A stretch of DNA of 64,000 nucleotides from Amaurobius ferox (Eukaryota > Arthropoda > Arachnida > Araneae > Amaurobiidae), in the NCBI GenBank assembly GCA_951213105.1, contig OX578139.1, forward strand, positions 73,354,684-73,418,683. Reading direction: 5' to 3'. The notes beneath the pieces are model-generated. The model was not told where the DNA came from. It was given only the letters and a program-made list of their open reading frames with translations, and ran no database searches. Made by a program: the position numbers and the translations under genes. This document shows, one piece after another, positions 48,288 to 61,549 of the stretch (position 1 is the first letter of the stretch; each line of letters opens with the position of its first letter).

Positions 48288-49125
48288 AGTGAGTCTTTGG
48301 AGACGATAACTGACGAACGAATGGACCGATTCGAACAAAATTTAGTACAAAATTCACAATCCATAAACACTGGAAGCTTCTTGTTTTAATATACAATCGA
48401 ATGTTCAGAACCCCCCTAAATTTTCGAATGAAATTTTGAAAAAATCGTCAAAAAATTAAAACCGCTAATAAAGTTACGTAAATAGACATTTCTTATGCAA
48501 TTTTTCATTAGAAAACGATTGACATAAATTTTAGAACGCCAATATGAACTGTTCTCGAGATATTGTACATTTTTCAAAAAAATTTTCAAAAAGACATATA
48601 AAATTAAAAAATATATATATCCTATTGAGATACATGTTCACTTTTCATATGTAATACCATGCGATAATTTGGGTGACATCATTCTCGTGGATCTAGCTCG
48701 TTCCATTCATGAAAAAAGATACTTTAAGTAATACTTTTGTATTTGAACGCCAATAGTTATTTATCTGCTGTACGAATAACTTATTTCTCCGTCCATAAGG
48801 CTTGGCGAGATTTTGTCGACGAATTTGGCGGAATATCGCCAACTTGGCAAATTTTTGAAATGTTGCCAAATTAACGAAAATCTCGCCAAATGGATAAAAA
48901 TGACGCTATGTCAATGAAAATGACAACTAATTTTCGAAAATTCAATATCTTGGAAATAATATTAATATCTACTATAAGGAAAACCTATTTTTTTACTGTA
49001 AAAGTAGTAAATTCATTACATTATATAAGGAAATTCATGTGTTGCCCACAGCAGATTTTTTTAAACTGTAAAAGTAGTAAATTCATTGCATTATATAAGG
49101 AAAGTCATGTGTTGCCCACATCAGA
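48098..49125 (-). repeat. Dispersed repeat family R2, copy with duplicated end
   Basis: Inverted relative to 46886-47810 and complete. The CCCACATCAGA end is present twice in tandem (near 49050 and 49125), about 85 bp apart, each with CTGTAAAAGTAGTAAATTCA. A long (GT)n lies at 48232-48286. Confidence 0.85.
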
Positions 49126-49685
49126 TTTTTTATTTGTAATTTTAAGGCGCCCATATGCAAAATGGTTATATAAAGTAATTTTAAGTTCATACGCTTTGTA
49201 TTTTATATTCTAAGTTTTATTTCCCCACTATGCGATCCGAATTCATTAAGTATTTAACATTTTAATTTAATTCTATTTTTCGTAATTACATGGGGATGAT
49301 CGATCAAATCAGGAGTTGTTATATAGCTGCTTATGTAAACATTTATCAATTAATTAAGTCTGCCTTAAGCAGTTGTATTGCAACACCTTGTTTTCACAAA
49401 TTCTCTATGAATTTCATTGTAGTTTTTGTCAGACATTTGAATCTTAAATTTCACTGAATTCCTTTTGATTACAATTACACAGAAAATCATAGCGAATTCT
49501 CGGAAACCAAAAAACGATTTAACTGGTTTCGCTCATAATAAGAAAAGAAATACTGCACCGATGGTGTTAAGTTGGAAATTTTGTGAGAATTCCTCGCTTG
49601 CTAATATCTCGGGACTTTGCATAAAAGCAAAATATAGATATTTCGTAAAACCACGAAATTCGTCTATTAATAGTTTGAATTCTGT
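49126..49685. other. Unassigned DNA
   Basis: Nothing recognised. Confidence 0.5.
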
Positions 49686-49930
49686 TTAATGTTCTGTTCT
49701 ATCGTATGAACTCTGTTCAATCGTATGGATTCTGTTCAATGCACTTGTCTACCGCATGGATTCTGTTCAATGTTCTGTTCAGTCGTATGGAATCTGTTCA
49801 ACGCTCTGTTCAATCGTATGGATTCTTTTAAACGTTCTGTTCAATCGTATGGATTCTTTTAAACGTTCTGTTCAATCCTATTGATTCTGTTAAATGCTCT
49901 GTTCAATTGTATGGATTCTGCTCGGTATTA
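49686..49930. repeat. ~37 bp tandem repeat
   Basis: The core TCTGTTCAATCGTATGGATT recurs six or seven times, with 37 bp spacing in the best-kept part (49795-49890). Confidence 0.8.
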
Positions 49931-50660
49931 ATAAAGGAACTCTGAGATAATATTTTCTGTCGCATAGGAATCGAGTTATGTGAAAATCGTGCTGATACTT
50001 AATAACTGAAAAATTAATTAGAATTAAAAATAAATCTAGATTTTAAATTAATGGTAACAATAAGAAAGGGCAATGAACTAGTTAAGAGTTTATCCTGGTT
50101 TACACCAATACTTCAGTTATAGATTACTTTTATGATCTGACAGTATATTAGTTACAGGATCTATATGATAAATCTTTATATGACAAAATAGGAAATCTAA
50201 TGCGACAACTTTTAAAAACTATTGAGATATAAAAGAAGAGTATAAAGCCATTCTCCAAAATACATCCATGGAATCTATAACTAAAACACAATAAGAGTAT
50301 TTTCGAAGAATTCTCCAAAGAATTTTACAATCCTGTCATTCCGAAATGCACTTCAGGAGAGCCATCAAAGATTCCAGCTTTATTTTGGTATCGAGTAAAA
50401 GAAAAAAAATGAAGTGCAATAAAAGAAATATTTGTCAAAATGCAACTGTAATCATGTACTTACTATAAAAAACAATAAAAACGGAACTACATATACGTTT
50501 TCGTCACGATTTGGATTGTTATAAAAAAATGTGTAAAATTCCGAATTTCGTTTTCGATTATTGGATATATACATCTGAGAATCCCTAGCAGAAAACATTC
50601 AATTATCGATTTATATATAGGCTTTGAAGAAGATGGTGTTGTATAATTTGGGATAGTTTA
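49931..50660. other. Unassigned AT-rich DNA
   Basis: Nothing recognised. Confidence 0.5.
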
Positions 50661-50689
50661 ACTACATGAATCCCTCTTCCAGTGCATTA

Positions 50690-50800
50690 ATCATAATCGC
50701 TGGGCTAGTTTTAAAGAGCCTTGCTGTCCTATCCTGGAATCGAACCCTTTATCTCCGACTGCTTAGTTACATCTTTATAAAAATCAGCAGTAGCTAAATG
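50690..50800 (-). mobile_element. Possible tRNA-derived SINE head
   Basis: On the minus strand GGGTTCGATTCCAGG (near 50736-50750) is a good B box. Upstream, TAGCTACTGCTG could be a weak A box, but the spacing is marginal. No target duplication was found. Confidence 0.35.
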
Positions 50801-50979
50801 CATAATTGGTCTGCTAGGTAGAAAAATTACTAAATGCTACAATTTTGTAAAATTCTATGGTAACTGACATAATTAGAACCATGAAACAAACTTACATCAC
50901 ATTATAAAAGTATGAAATTGAAATGTATGATACAAAATATATACAAAATATACAATCAGTTGCCCTGTTGGGTGGATAA

Positions 50980-51700
50980 ACTCAGGTGCCCTGCAGAATG
51001 AAGAAAATCAGATGCATTGTTTTACGAAGAAACTCGGACAGCCTGAAAGATGAAGAAACTCAGGTAGTCTGCAAGATGAAGAAACTCAGTCAGTCTGCAA
51101 GATGAAGAGACTCAGATCGTTTGAATGATGAAGAAACTCAGTTAGTCTGCAAGATGTAGAAACTCAGATAGCCTGCAAGATGAAGAAACTCAGTTAGTCA
51201 GACGGATGAAGAAACTGAGATAGTCTGCAAGATGAAGAAACTCGGTTAGTCTGCAAGATGAAGAAACTCGGTTAGTCTGAAAGATGCAGAAACTAAATTA
51301 GTCTACATATTGAAGAAATCCAGATAATCTATAGCAAAGAAAAATTCAAATTCCTGATATGGTAGATAAACACAGATGTTCAATAGGATGAAGAAACTCA
51401 TATATCCTTTGGAGCTGAAGAAACTGAAGCGATCCATGGGATGAAAAAAACTAAAAAGCCTTTCAAGGCGAGAAAACTCACTGAAGGAAATGAAATGAAC
51501 TGTACGATAAAAAATACATCAATAGATATGAAGATATATGGATTCGTTGAACGATGAATCAACTCAAATGACTTTCAGAATGAAGAAATACAAATACCCC
51601 ATAGAATGGGGAAATTCCCCGTAGGCTGAAGAATGACTTGTATTCTGAAGAAAACTCACTCAGATTTCCTGCAAGATGGAGGAATTCAGATGTGCTGTAG
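50980..51700. repeat. 26 bp minisatellite with degenerate flanks
   Basis: The unit is about AGATGAAGAAACTCAG plus (G/T)TAGTCTGCA. The centre (51030-51300) is regular, while both flanks keep only the GATGAAGAAACTCA part at irregular spacing. A 26 bp period cannot hold a reading frame. Confidence 0.85.
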
Positions 51701-52293
51701 GATGTTTTTATAGTAAATTAGGTTTTCAGAATTTGGCTCTTCAAAAAATCGCACTGAATGGTAATATAATGTCGTTTCTGTTAATTGTATTTATTTACTT
51801 TTCTTTGCATTTCTAAAAATCTCTCGATATCTCGTAGATTATTCGTTATTTCGAGGTGGTTCTCGAGCATTCGAAAAGTCCCGAACCTTCGAAAAATTGG
51901 CGATAAATTACCAAATACGACAACCTGTCTGAAACTCAGCTAATGACAACTCTAGATTCAAGTCAGACAAAATGTTGCTTATATGGGTGTTTTATCCGTC
52001 TCGTTTTGAAAAGAGACTCCAGTGAGAGCATTTCACACGTTCGTACTAATGCGATGAATAAACTTACCCCAATTACATGTAATTAATTCCATTTGTTTTC
52101 AGGAGAGGTTTCAGAATTGACCCTATAAGTACTGTGTACAATTAGGTAAACTATTGGGTATGAAATATAACAAAGATAAATTATTTATAACCCCGAGTAA
52201 TAGGTTATAGATTTTTGTTGTTATTATAGTTTTTTAAATTTTTAAATTGGAAATAATAATTTGAACACCTTAAAACATTTTTTGGTCACTTCT
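51701..52293. other. Unassigned DNA
   Basis: Nothing recognised. Confidence 0.5.
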
Positions 52294-53433
52294 TTACTTT
52301 CCCTATCTAAAATAAAATAATGTCTAGAGAAAGTATTGTGACGGAATAGAAAAAAATCCAGCTCCAGTTTTCGACAGAAGAGCACGTTTCATGCATTCCC
52401 GAACTTCAATTGATCGTTTTTAATGTGAAGACTGTGTGTGTGCATGTATGTATATATTTGTGTGTATGTGCGTTTATGTGTTGTGTGTCTGGAAACAAAA
52501 TGTCACGAACGAATAGAGCGTTTTCTTGTGCCATATGAAATTTTGTACAAAAATTACAATCAGTGAATCCGTGGTAAACTATCGATTTTGAACGATATCG
52601 ATTACTCGGAAAATTCCTCTAAATTTCCGAAAGAAATATTAAAAAAATAATAAAGAAATCAAAACTTTTAATAATGTCATGTAACTAATTGTTTCTTATG
52701 TAATTTTTCATTAGAAAACAATTGACATAGATTTTAGAATGATAACATGAACAGTTTTCGATATATTGCAATTTTCCATATAAATTTATCGAAAAAAGAC
52801 ATAAAATTAAAAAAAGTATTACCTATACTGAAATATGTTCACTTTTTATTAGTAATATTATGCGATACATTTGTTAACGTAATTTTCGTACATCATATCT
52901 AGTTCATTCCATTTCAGGGAGAAGATACATTGTTCAATAGTTTTGTATTTTGACGCCTAACAGATCGCCAACAGTCACTTATATCTCGCATATAGGAAAT
53001 GTTTTTTTCTCCGTTTTTCTGTACAGCTTGGTCCTAAATTCTGCGAACTTAGAGAATAATTTAGCGAAATATATCCTACATCTTAGCGATATTTCGCGCC
53101 AGATTGACTAAGATATGGATACAAATGGAAACAATTGACTCTAAGTTAGCTAAAATGACTCCAAATTCATAAATTTATTATCAAAATATTTAAACGTATG
53201 GACTATATTGCCTATTGCAGAGGCAATCAATGTGGATAATTGCTAATTTAGAATTGCGTGAAATATAAGTACTTTGAAAGAGTGTTACATGTTGTCACCC
53301 GGAAGAACGCCAAATGTGCAATTCAACATTAAAAATATTATGCCGTATATCTTATACATAATTTTTTTCAAGGTGAATTCAATGTAAATTCATAGCATAA
53401 CATAGGGAAACTTCTGTGCTGCCAACATCATAT
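52294..53433 (-). repeat. Dispersed repeat family R2, old copy
   Basis: Diverged but collinear: TACTTTCCC hairpin end, GAAAGTATTGTGACGG, AAGAGCACGTTTCATGCATT, a short GT run, TTAGAAAACAATTGACATAG, and a GCTGCCAACATCATA end. Confidence 0.7.
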
Positions 53434-54241
53434 TTTTATTCTTGTAGCAACGTTTTCTGTGTCACTGTCAACTTGCCCCTGGTTTTGGGCGAATTGATAC
53501 ATTTATACTTGGCTCACTAAAATATATTTCATACATTTCTGATTCTAGTCTCCTAAATTTAACTGTCGCAAACAAAAGAGGAAGATAAGAAGTACATTTT
53601 GATATATTTCAATTTTCAAAATATCAAATGGACCTCTATTCTTCTATAAGTACTCGAATATTCTTCTATAAGTAAATAAAATAAAATGTATCAATTTGTC
53701 CCTGTTTCTCCTATGTCGGGCAATTCATAATCCCTGTGTTTATTTCCCGGGAAATGTGTTTTTAATTAAAACTCAGTCTAATTTTTTTTACACTTAATTT
53801 AGAATGTTAAATTAAAAGTACGTGGAAAAGCTGATTTTTTTTATTTAAGAAATTTAAAGTACTTTAGTTACCTGCAGTCGCTCACACTGGAAAATGCATT
53901 AGCGTCATTCGCTCTAAATGAATTTCGTAGTAATATCCTATTTATTTTATTTGGTTGTTTCATTTCTCTCAAATGCAATTAAGTGCACTTTAGGAGGAAA
54001 TGTATTTGGAAAGTTTCCATATAGGGCTCTGAGGAATATCAAGTTACTTTTGGGATGGAACATAAACGACCACTACGCAATTTAGAGAACAAAATTGACT
54101 TAAAAAGTATTATCGTCCAGCATCCTATAGATTATATCCAGTATTATATTTAAGTATCAACAACTATATTTACAGTTATATATTTTCACTATTGCTTATG
54201 ATTTTAACACAAGGGAGATTTTTTTTCTAGAAATGTTTCAA
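53434..54241. other. Unassigned AT-rich DNA
   Basis: Nothing recognised. Confidence 0.5.
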
Positions 54242-54263
54242 TCTATATAAATAAAATTGAAAA

Positions 54264-54325
<62 letters not shown>

Positions 54326-56349
54326 CCATCATCACGGGAGAACGGCTGAACCGAATTTAATGAAATTTTGTGGGTGGCCTTGAAATAGCCCCCCATAAAT
54401 TTTGCCCAAGTTTCAAGTTTCTAAGACCAGGGGTTGTCGAGATATTAATGAAAAACGGAACTTTTTTTATAGGAGTTCTACTCTCCAACTCCGTGGTTTA
54501 TCCAAACGGAAAGGATAAAAATCGTTTGTTTAAAGCGTCAAAGGGAATTAAAACTTTATTTTTGTGTTTGATGCAGGATTTTTGCATTAAATAGTCACTA
54601 TCTGAAAGCATGAATTGTTTGAAACATGAATTTAAATGGAAAAATCTACCTCCATGTATTTCACAAACTTTTACTCAACGATTAGAAGTATAAAGAAATT
54701 AAAATGGTTATTTAATTTCGCATTTTATGAGGAAGATTCTATCTTATATCATGTTGCACGGCACAGGAATGGAATTAAATGTGTTTGTTAATTATTATTA
54801 TTATTTTTTCTATTTGTATAATAAATAAATGGATGTAAAAATATATTTTATAAATGAACGGTTTGATTGTTCTTTTAATTATATATATTGCGGACAGCGG
54901 ACATTACTTTTATTTATTTTAGCAAAGAGGTTTCAAGCTCATATATTGTGTTTAGCTAATAAACTCATAATAAATGAACGGTTTGATTGTTCTTTTAATA
55001 ATATATATTGCGAACTGCGTACATCACACTTTTATTTATTTTAGCAAAGAGGTTTCAAAGCTCATATATTGTGGTTAGCTAATAAACTCATATATTGTGT
55101 TTACCCAATAAATTCATTTAGCCGATTGTTGAAGCAGAAAAAGAGTAGAACGGATGTATGTATCTTCTAATACAATTTTAGTGTTTTCATTTAGTATATA
55201 TACAGACGGGATATGGATATTTTATTCTTCAGATCTGTAAATTTAGAGCTACGAATTTAGCGGAATATCTCTAAATAACTTGGTAACTTTTCTTAAACTT
55301 TACCAAATTAGAGGAAATATCTCCAAATTGATAAAAATGACCCAAATCAATGAAATTAAATTTGTTTTTTTAGAATAGAGTACTGAAATGATGTTTCTGT
55401 AGCATTTGTCGGTCAGTCCATCCATCCTACTTAGTAACGCATTTAACTAATTTTTTTAATATCACTAAATTGATAAAAATATTTGTAAATCCATAAAAAT
55501 ATTATGGAGACGAAAATGTCGCAAAACCTTCCATGAAGATCACATTATTCAGACGACATGATTTCCATCAATTTATTTGAAGCAGATGATATCATGTCGC
55601 TTAGCAACGGATCCAATGTGTTATGTGTCATACGATTTTTATTAAATCTAATAAAAATGCGTATATAAAATAAATTTCATTGACATTGCATTTTTGACTG
55701 GATAATATCAATTACGGTCTTCAGGTTTAAACATCATTATTATTGATATTTCGGGGACAGTTGATTCAGGAATTATTGATATTTTCAAATTATTATGCCA
55801 TTGTTTCATTATGACGAAAATTGTTGAAACTCATATATAGTACGTTGTACAAGTAATCTTCTACAAATGCACAGGTATATCTTCTAATCTACGAGAATAT
55901 AAGTAGTACAGGTATATTGGCAAAATTTTTATATATATTGGCATATATTGGAATCAATTACGACCTTCTGGTATTAAGATTACGGGGATTTTTGATACTT
56001 TCAATTTATTACGTCATCTTTTTTATTTTGGTAAATATTTTTAAGACTCATATTACAATATGTTTAAGCTTCTACTAACACACTGGCATATTTGCGACAA
56101 TATAAGTAATACGTGGTTGCATATATTGATTCAATTCTTTTTTTGTGTGTGAATTTGTTCACAAAAGGGGCCAGGATATTTCATTCTTCAGATTTGCCCG
56201 TGAAGATAATTTTGCATAGTGAGAACAGATATTCTTAAACTTCCCTTTATGAGCAATAAATTTAATATTTTATCAGAATTTGCACATGATTGCGAATTAT
56301 AAGTTTTTTTATATTATGTACTCCGTACGAAGGACGGGTATGCTGCTAG
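54242..56349 (+). mobile_element. Non-autonomous Helitron
   Basis: It starts TCTATATAAATAAAATTGAA after an A (54241) and ends GCTGCTAG before a T (56350): the 5'-TC, 3'-CTRR and A/T insertion rule of Helitrons. A hairpin, CCGT-ACGAAGG-ACGG (56323-56337), lies 8 nt before CTAG. The 5' region has a (CTGT)n tract followed by GAACGGCTGAACCGAATTTA, a layout common in arthropod non-autonomous Helitrons. No Rep or helicase frame was seen in 2.1 kb. Confidence 0.9.
54851..55090. repeat. ~120 bp tandem duplication inside the Helitron
   Basis: TAAATGAACGGTTTGATTGT recurs at 54851 and 54971, each followed by TTTATTTATTTTAGCAAAGA and a CATATATTGTG block. A third partial CATATATTGTG unit follows. Confidence 0.85.
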
Positions 56350-57362
56350 TAATTAATATATTTAGGAATTTAGATTTGTTTTTTGTAAAGTTTAATCTAA
56401 GTTTCGAGAAAATATGTATTACGATAGTATGATGTAATAATTTCTTTAAAAAGTTTTATACAATTATTGGACTTTTGATCTTTTGATTTTTAACATTTTC
56501 TTCAATTTTTCTATTCCTTCTTTATTCCAATTTAGTTAAAAGAGGTATTTAGAAACATAATGAAGTCAGTAGCCATCCAGGTAGATAACAGGCATGATGT
56601 TAAAAACTGTCAAACTAATATTTATGCACTTTTAAATGTTTAAAATATTATATTTCTAATAACTATTTATTTTTATTTTGTATTCCGTTCTTATACCAAT
56701 TTAGTTGTAAGAGATGTTCAAAACTACGATGAATGCAGCAACCTTTAAAATATTCAAGAAGTAAATTACATTTTGTGCAAAGGATAAAGAAAAGTTGACC
56801 AACGTATATAAGCACAAATAACATAATATTGCAGCATACAGCTGTTTCGAGAATCCCCTGTATCGCCTTCGTCAGTGCAAGGGAAACAACAAACCCGGAG
56901 TCCATTCTCCTCTTTTCGACTTCGGTTGGTTCTTTTTTGACGAAGGGGTTCTAGCGTATCTCGAAACAGTTGTATGCTGCATTACTGTGTTATTTGTGAT
57001 TATATTTGTTGTTCAAATTTACCTCAACTTTCAAAATATATGGCTTTCTAGATATTTTAAAACATTAAAACTTCAAAATCCATGCACTTTTAAAATATTT
57101 TAAAATGATTATAATTTGAATCATAACTTCCATTTTTCTATTATTTTGTTATACTATAATTTAGCTAAAAGAAGTGCTTAAAATATAAACGGAATGCAGT
57201 AGCTTACAAGGCAGACAGCTGGCATTCTCTTAGAAAATTTTTAAACTGTAATATTTATGTTTAAAAAAAATACAATTCAAACAAGTTAAGTGAAGGTGCT
57301 AAATATCTACTAATGTTTAACACTTTCGGGATTAGCTCCTTCTGAACAATTATATAAAAAAA
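56350..57362. other. Unassigned DNA with an inverted repeat
   Basis: GCAGCATACAGCTGTTTCGA (from 56831) and its inverted partner ending at 56980 form 22 bp arms with one mismatch, enclosing about 105 bp. Nothing else is recognised. Confidence 0.6.
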
Positions 57363-58296
57363 TCTGATGTGGGCAACACATGACTTTCCTTATATAATGT
57401 AATGAATTTACTACTTTTAAAGTAAAAAAAAATAGGTTTTTCTTAGATACTAATATTTTTCCAAGATATTGAATTTTCGACAATTGGTCGTCATTTTCAT
57501 TGATTTAGCGTCATTTTTACAAATTTGGCGAGATTTTCGTTAATTTGGCAACATTTCAAAAAGTCGCCAAGTTGGCGACATTCCGCCAAATTCGTCGCCA
57601 AAATCTCGCCATGCGTTATGGACGAAGAAATAAGTTATTCATACAGCAGGGAAATGATTATTGGCGTTCAAATACAAAAGTATTACTCAAAGTATATTTT
57701 TTCATGAATGGCACGAGCTAGATCCACGAGAATGATGTCACCCAATTTATCGCATGGTATTACATATGAAAAGTGAACATGTTTCAAAATAGGAAACATT
57801 TTTTTTTATTTTATATGACTTTTGATAATTTTTTTTAAAAAATGGGCAATACCTCGAGAACGGTTCATGTTAGCGTTCTAAATTTTGTGTCAATCGTTTT
57901 CTAATGAAAAATTACATGAGAAATGTCTATTTACGTAACTTTATTAGTAGTTTTGTTTTTTTAAAGATATTTTCAAAATTTCATTCGAAAATTTAGGGAG
58001 GTTCTGATCATTCGATTGCATATAAAAACAATAGGCTTCCAGGGTTTACTGTTTGTGATTTTTGTACCAAATTTGGTTCGAATCGGTCCATTCGTTCGTT
58101 AGTTATCATCTCCAAAGACTCACTGACACACACACACCTATACTTTCACACACACACACACACACAGACATCGCCTCAAAAATGTTTGATTCGTGATCAG
58201 GGATGCTTGAAACGTGCTCTCCCGTCGAAAACTCGAATTCGAATTTTTGACCCCGTCACAATACTTTCCTTATACATTATGTATATAAGGAAAGTA
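57363..58296 (+). repeat. Dispersed repeat family R2, copy
   Basis: Complete: TCTGATGTGGGCAACACATG at the start and ACTTTCCTTATACATTATGT ... AAGGAAAGTA at the end, 934 bp, with short CA runs at 58127-58170. Frames within it are not shared between copies. Confidence 0.88.
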
Positions 58297-58541
58297 AAAA
58301 GAACACTTGTCTCAACAAAGAATCGATTTACCAATCCCCATCAGATCATACAACGCTCTATCAATTGAGCGCGCAAAAAAATCATATTTTATTCTATATA
58401 TACAGTGGACCATGCATAATGATCGTAAAAGCTAAGCAAACATGAAAATAGTTCTCAAATTGGAGGGGGAAATGCAATATTATACCCTTAAATTGCAGAA
58501 AATATCTAAGAAGAATCCCAAATTCTCTGTGAAATGAAAAA

Positions 58542-60306
58542 TTTGATGTGAGCAGCACATGGCTTTCCCTGCAGACTTATATTCACGTTCTCTTTATTTC
58601 AATTCAATTTAATTCACTTTTAATTCAATTTTCGTTCTCATGTGGTAACTGGACTTATTACTTTCCTTATATACATAATGTATAAGGAAAGTACTGTGAC
58701 GGGGTCGATAATTCGAATTCGAGTTTTCGACGGGAGAGCACGTTTCAAGCAGCCCTGATCACGAATCAAATATTTTTGAAGTGATGTCTGTGTGTGTGTG
58801 TGTGTGTGTGCGTGTGTGTGTGCGTGTGTGTGTGTGTGTGTGAAAGTATGGAAAGTATGTGTGTGTGTGTGTATGAGTGTGTGTGTCAGTGAGACTTTGG
58901 AGACGATAACTGACGAACGAATGGATCGATTCGAACGAAATTTGGTACAAAAATCTCAATCCGTAAACACTGGAAGCCTATTGTTTCTATACGCAATCGA
59001 ATGATCAGAACCCCCCTAAATTTTCGAGTGAAATTTTGAAAAAATCATAAAAAAATAAAAAGCGCTAGTAAAGTTACGCACATAGACATTTCTTATGTAA
59101 TTTTTCATTAAAAAACGATTGACATAAATTTTAGAACGCTAACATGAACCGTTCTCGAGATATTGCACATTTAAAAAAAATATCAAAAAGTTATATAAAA
59201 TAAAAAAATATATATTTCCTATTGAGAAACATGTTCACTTTCTATATGTAATACCATGCGATAAATTTGGTGACAGCATTCTCGTGGATCAAGCTCGGAA
59301 AAAGATACTTTAAGTAATACTTTTTTATTTGAACGTCAATAGTCATTTATCTGCTGTAAGAATAACTTATTTCTCCGTCCATAACACTTGGCGAGATTTT
59401 GGCGACGAATTTGGCGGAATGTCGCCAACATGGCGACATTTTTAATTGTTGCCAAATTAACAAAAATCTCGCCAAATTGATAAAAATGACGCTAAACCAA
59501 TGAAAATGATGACTAATTGAAGAAAATTCAATATCTTGGAAAGAATATAAGTATCTACTCTAAGAATAACATTTTTTTAACTGTAAAAGTAGTAAATTCA
59601 TTGCATTATATAAGGAAAACCATGTATTGCCCACATCAGATTTTTTTCAAAGGTGGCGTAGAGAAAATACGAAAAAATTAAAATATCGTGTAATGGGGTT
59701 GGTTTTATTCTTTTCACTGTTAAAAATTACGTATAAAACAAGCATTTAATGGATATATTTAAGCATACGTAGTTTCTATTTTAGATTTTGACGATTTTTG
59801 CGGGCCATTTCTCAATAAAAAGCTGGTTGTTTTTTTCCGAATGGTACGAAAACCTAGACAGAGCCAGAGTGACCCACAAGCTACTTATCTACCAAATTTT
59901 GTGAAATTCGGTCCATTAGTTTTTCAGCTAGAGTGGATACAGCAATTTTCGCGGGCCATTTTGCAAAAAAAGGCGGGTTCTGTTTTTACGAATCCTACCA
60001 AAAACTAATCATCAAACTCTTACCAAAAACTAGCACCAAGGTCTCATACAAGTGACTTACGTACCGAATTTTATGAAATTCGGTCCATTAGTTTTTTAGT
60101 TTGAGTGGATACATACATTGCACAGACAGATACACACACAGACACACAGACCCACACACACAGACACACACACAGACGTCACGCTAAAAATAGTTTTTTC
60201 GTATTCTAGAGGTCTCGAAACATGTGTAGATCCGTCGAAACTCTAGTTGTGATTTCGGTGTGATTCCAATATTTTCCCTTTATTACCATGTACTGCAGGA
60301 AAAGTA
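58542..60306 (+). repeat. Dispersed repeat family R1, interrupted by R2
   Basis: R1 runs from 58542 to 58658, is broken by an inverted R2 copy, then resumes at 59641 with TTTTTTCAAAGGTGGCGTAG and ends at the hairpin before GTAAAAA. The roughly 150 bp module starting GGGCCATTT is present twice (59800-59940 and 59950-60110). Confidence 0.85.
58659..59640 (-). repeat. R2 copy nested in R1
   Basis: Complete copy, TACTTTCC to CACATCAGA on the plus strand. The host R1 resumes with no evident duplication apart from A/T bases, which would fit a Helitron-like insertion better than a cut-and-paste one. Confidence 0.85.
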
Positions 60307-60311
60307 AAAAT

Positions 60312-61000
60312 CTGATGTGGGCAGCACATGACTTTCACTGCAGACTTATATCCACGTTCTCTTTATTTTGCTTAAATTTATTTCACTTTTAATTCAATTT
60401 TCGAGAACGGCTAGTCCTAGTGTAATGGGGTTGGTCTTATTATTTTCTTCGCTAAAAATTATGTATTAAACAAGCATTTAATGGATATATTTGAGCATAC
60501 GTAGTTCTTTAGTTTAGATTTTGACGATTTTTGTGGGCAATTTCGCAAAATAACGAAAGTTATTTTTTCCCGAATAGTACCAAAATCCAATCAGCACCAG
60601 GGTGACCCACAAAAGACTTATCTGCCGAATTTTGTGAAATCCGGTCCATTAATATTTCAGTTAGAGTGAATACAAGCTTTTGCGAGCCATTTCGCAAAAA
60701 TAGGCGGATTCTTTTATCCCGAATCGTATTTAAAACTAATCAGCACCAGACTCGCTCACAAGTGACTTACGTACCGAATTTTGGGAAATACGGTACATTA
60801 GTTTGCTAGAGTGGACACATACATTGCACAGACAGACACATACACAGATACACAGACACACACACAGACGTCACGCTAAAACTAGTTTTTTCGTATTCCA
60901 GAGGTCTCGAAACGTGTATATCCGTCGAAAACTCGAATTACGATTTTCGGTATGATTCCATTAATTTCCCTATACATTACCATGTATTGTAGGGAAAGTA
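60312..61000 (+). repeat. R1 copy, head-to-tail with the preceding one
   Basis: It starts TCTGATGTGGGCAGCACATG only about 5 bp after the preceding R1 ends, and finishes TATACATTACCATGTATTGT then AGGGAAAGTA. The left part is shortened relative to other R1 copies. Confidence 0.85.
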
Positions 61001-61545
61001 AAAATTGAATTTCAAATTTTATAAAATCGAACTGCGCCCAAAACTGCTGATTGTCAGCGTCCGCCATACGGTTAAAACGTACCCTCTGGATTCATGGTTG
61101 TATTCTCTGGGATCAAAAATGAGTTTGACGTTATGCATAACTAACGCTTTTTCAAAAGTTCCGTTAAGCATAAACAGGAATAATGCACAACTAATAACCC
61201 TCTAGTTGACTGAAAGGTTACAAAACTACAGTCAGATACACTATAATAGTAATTAAATGCTCAACCAATTCACGAAATCAGAGATTATATTTAGAATTCA
61301 GTTTTTACTCGCATCACGCTGTTTCATTCTAATTGAGAGATAACCGGCCAGCTTATGGACAATGATCCTATGTCGAAAGATCTCGAAAATTAAACGCAAC
61401 TCTTGAAACTTCTAATCAAATTACAAAACGACATGTTTTCTAATATAGTCAAAAGTCTTCAAATTGTTAGAATTTTGTGGAAGTTGTCGCCAAGATCCAG
61501 CGATCCAGACCATCAAATAATAACATTGGTTGGCAGTATATTTCG
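61001..61545. other. Unassigned DNA
   Basis: Nothing recognised. Confidence 0.5.
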
Positions 61546-61549
61546 ATTT

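Noticed and set aside
50940..51720. CRISPR-like array of regularly spaced repeats
   Set aside because: Units are contiguous with no unique spacers, and the context is eukaryotic.
56831..56980. Hammerhead ribozyme in the inverted repeat (CTGACGA ... GAAAC text on the minus strand)
   Set aside because: The intervening sequence does not form the required stem II.
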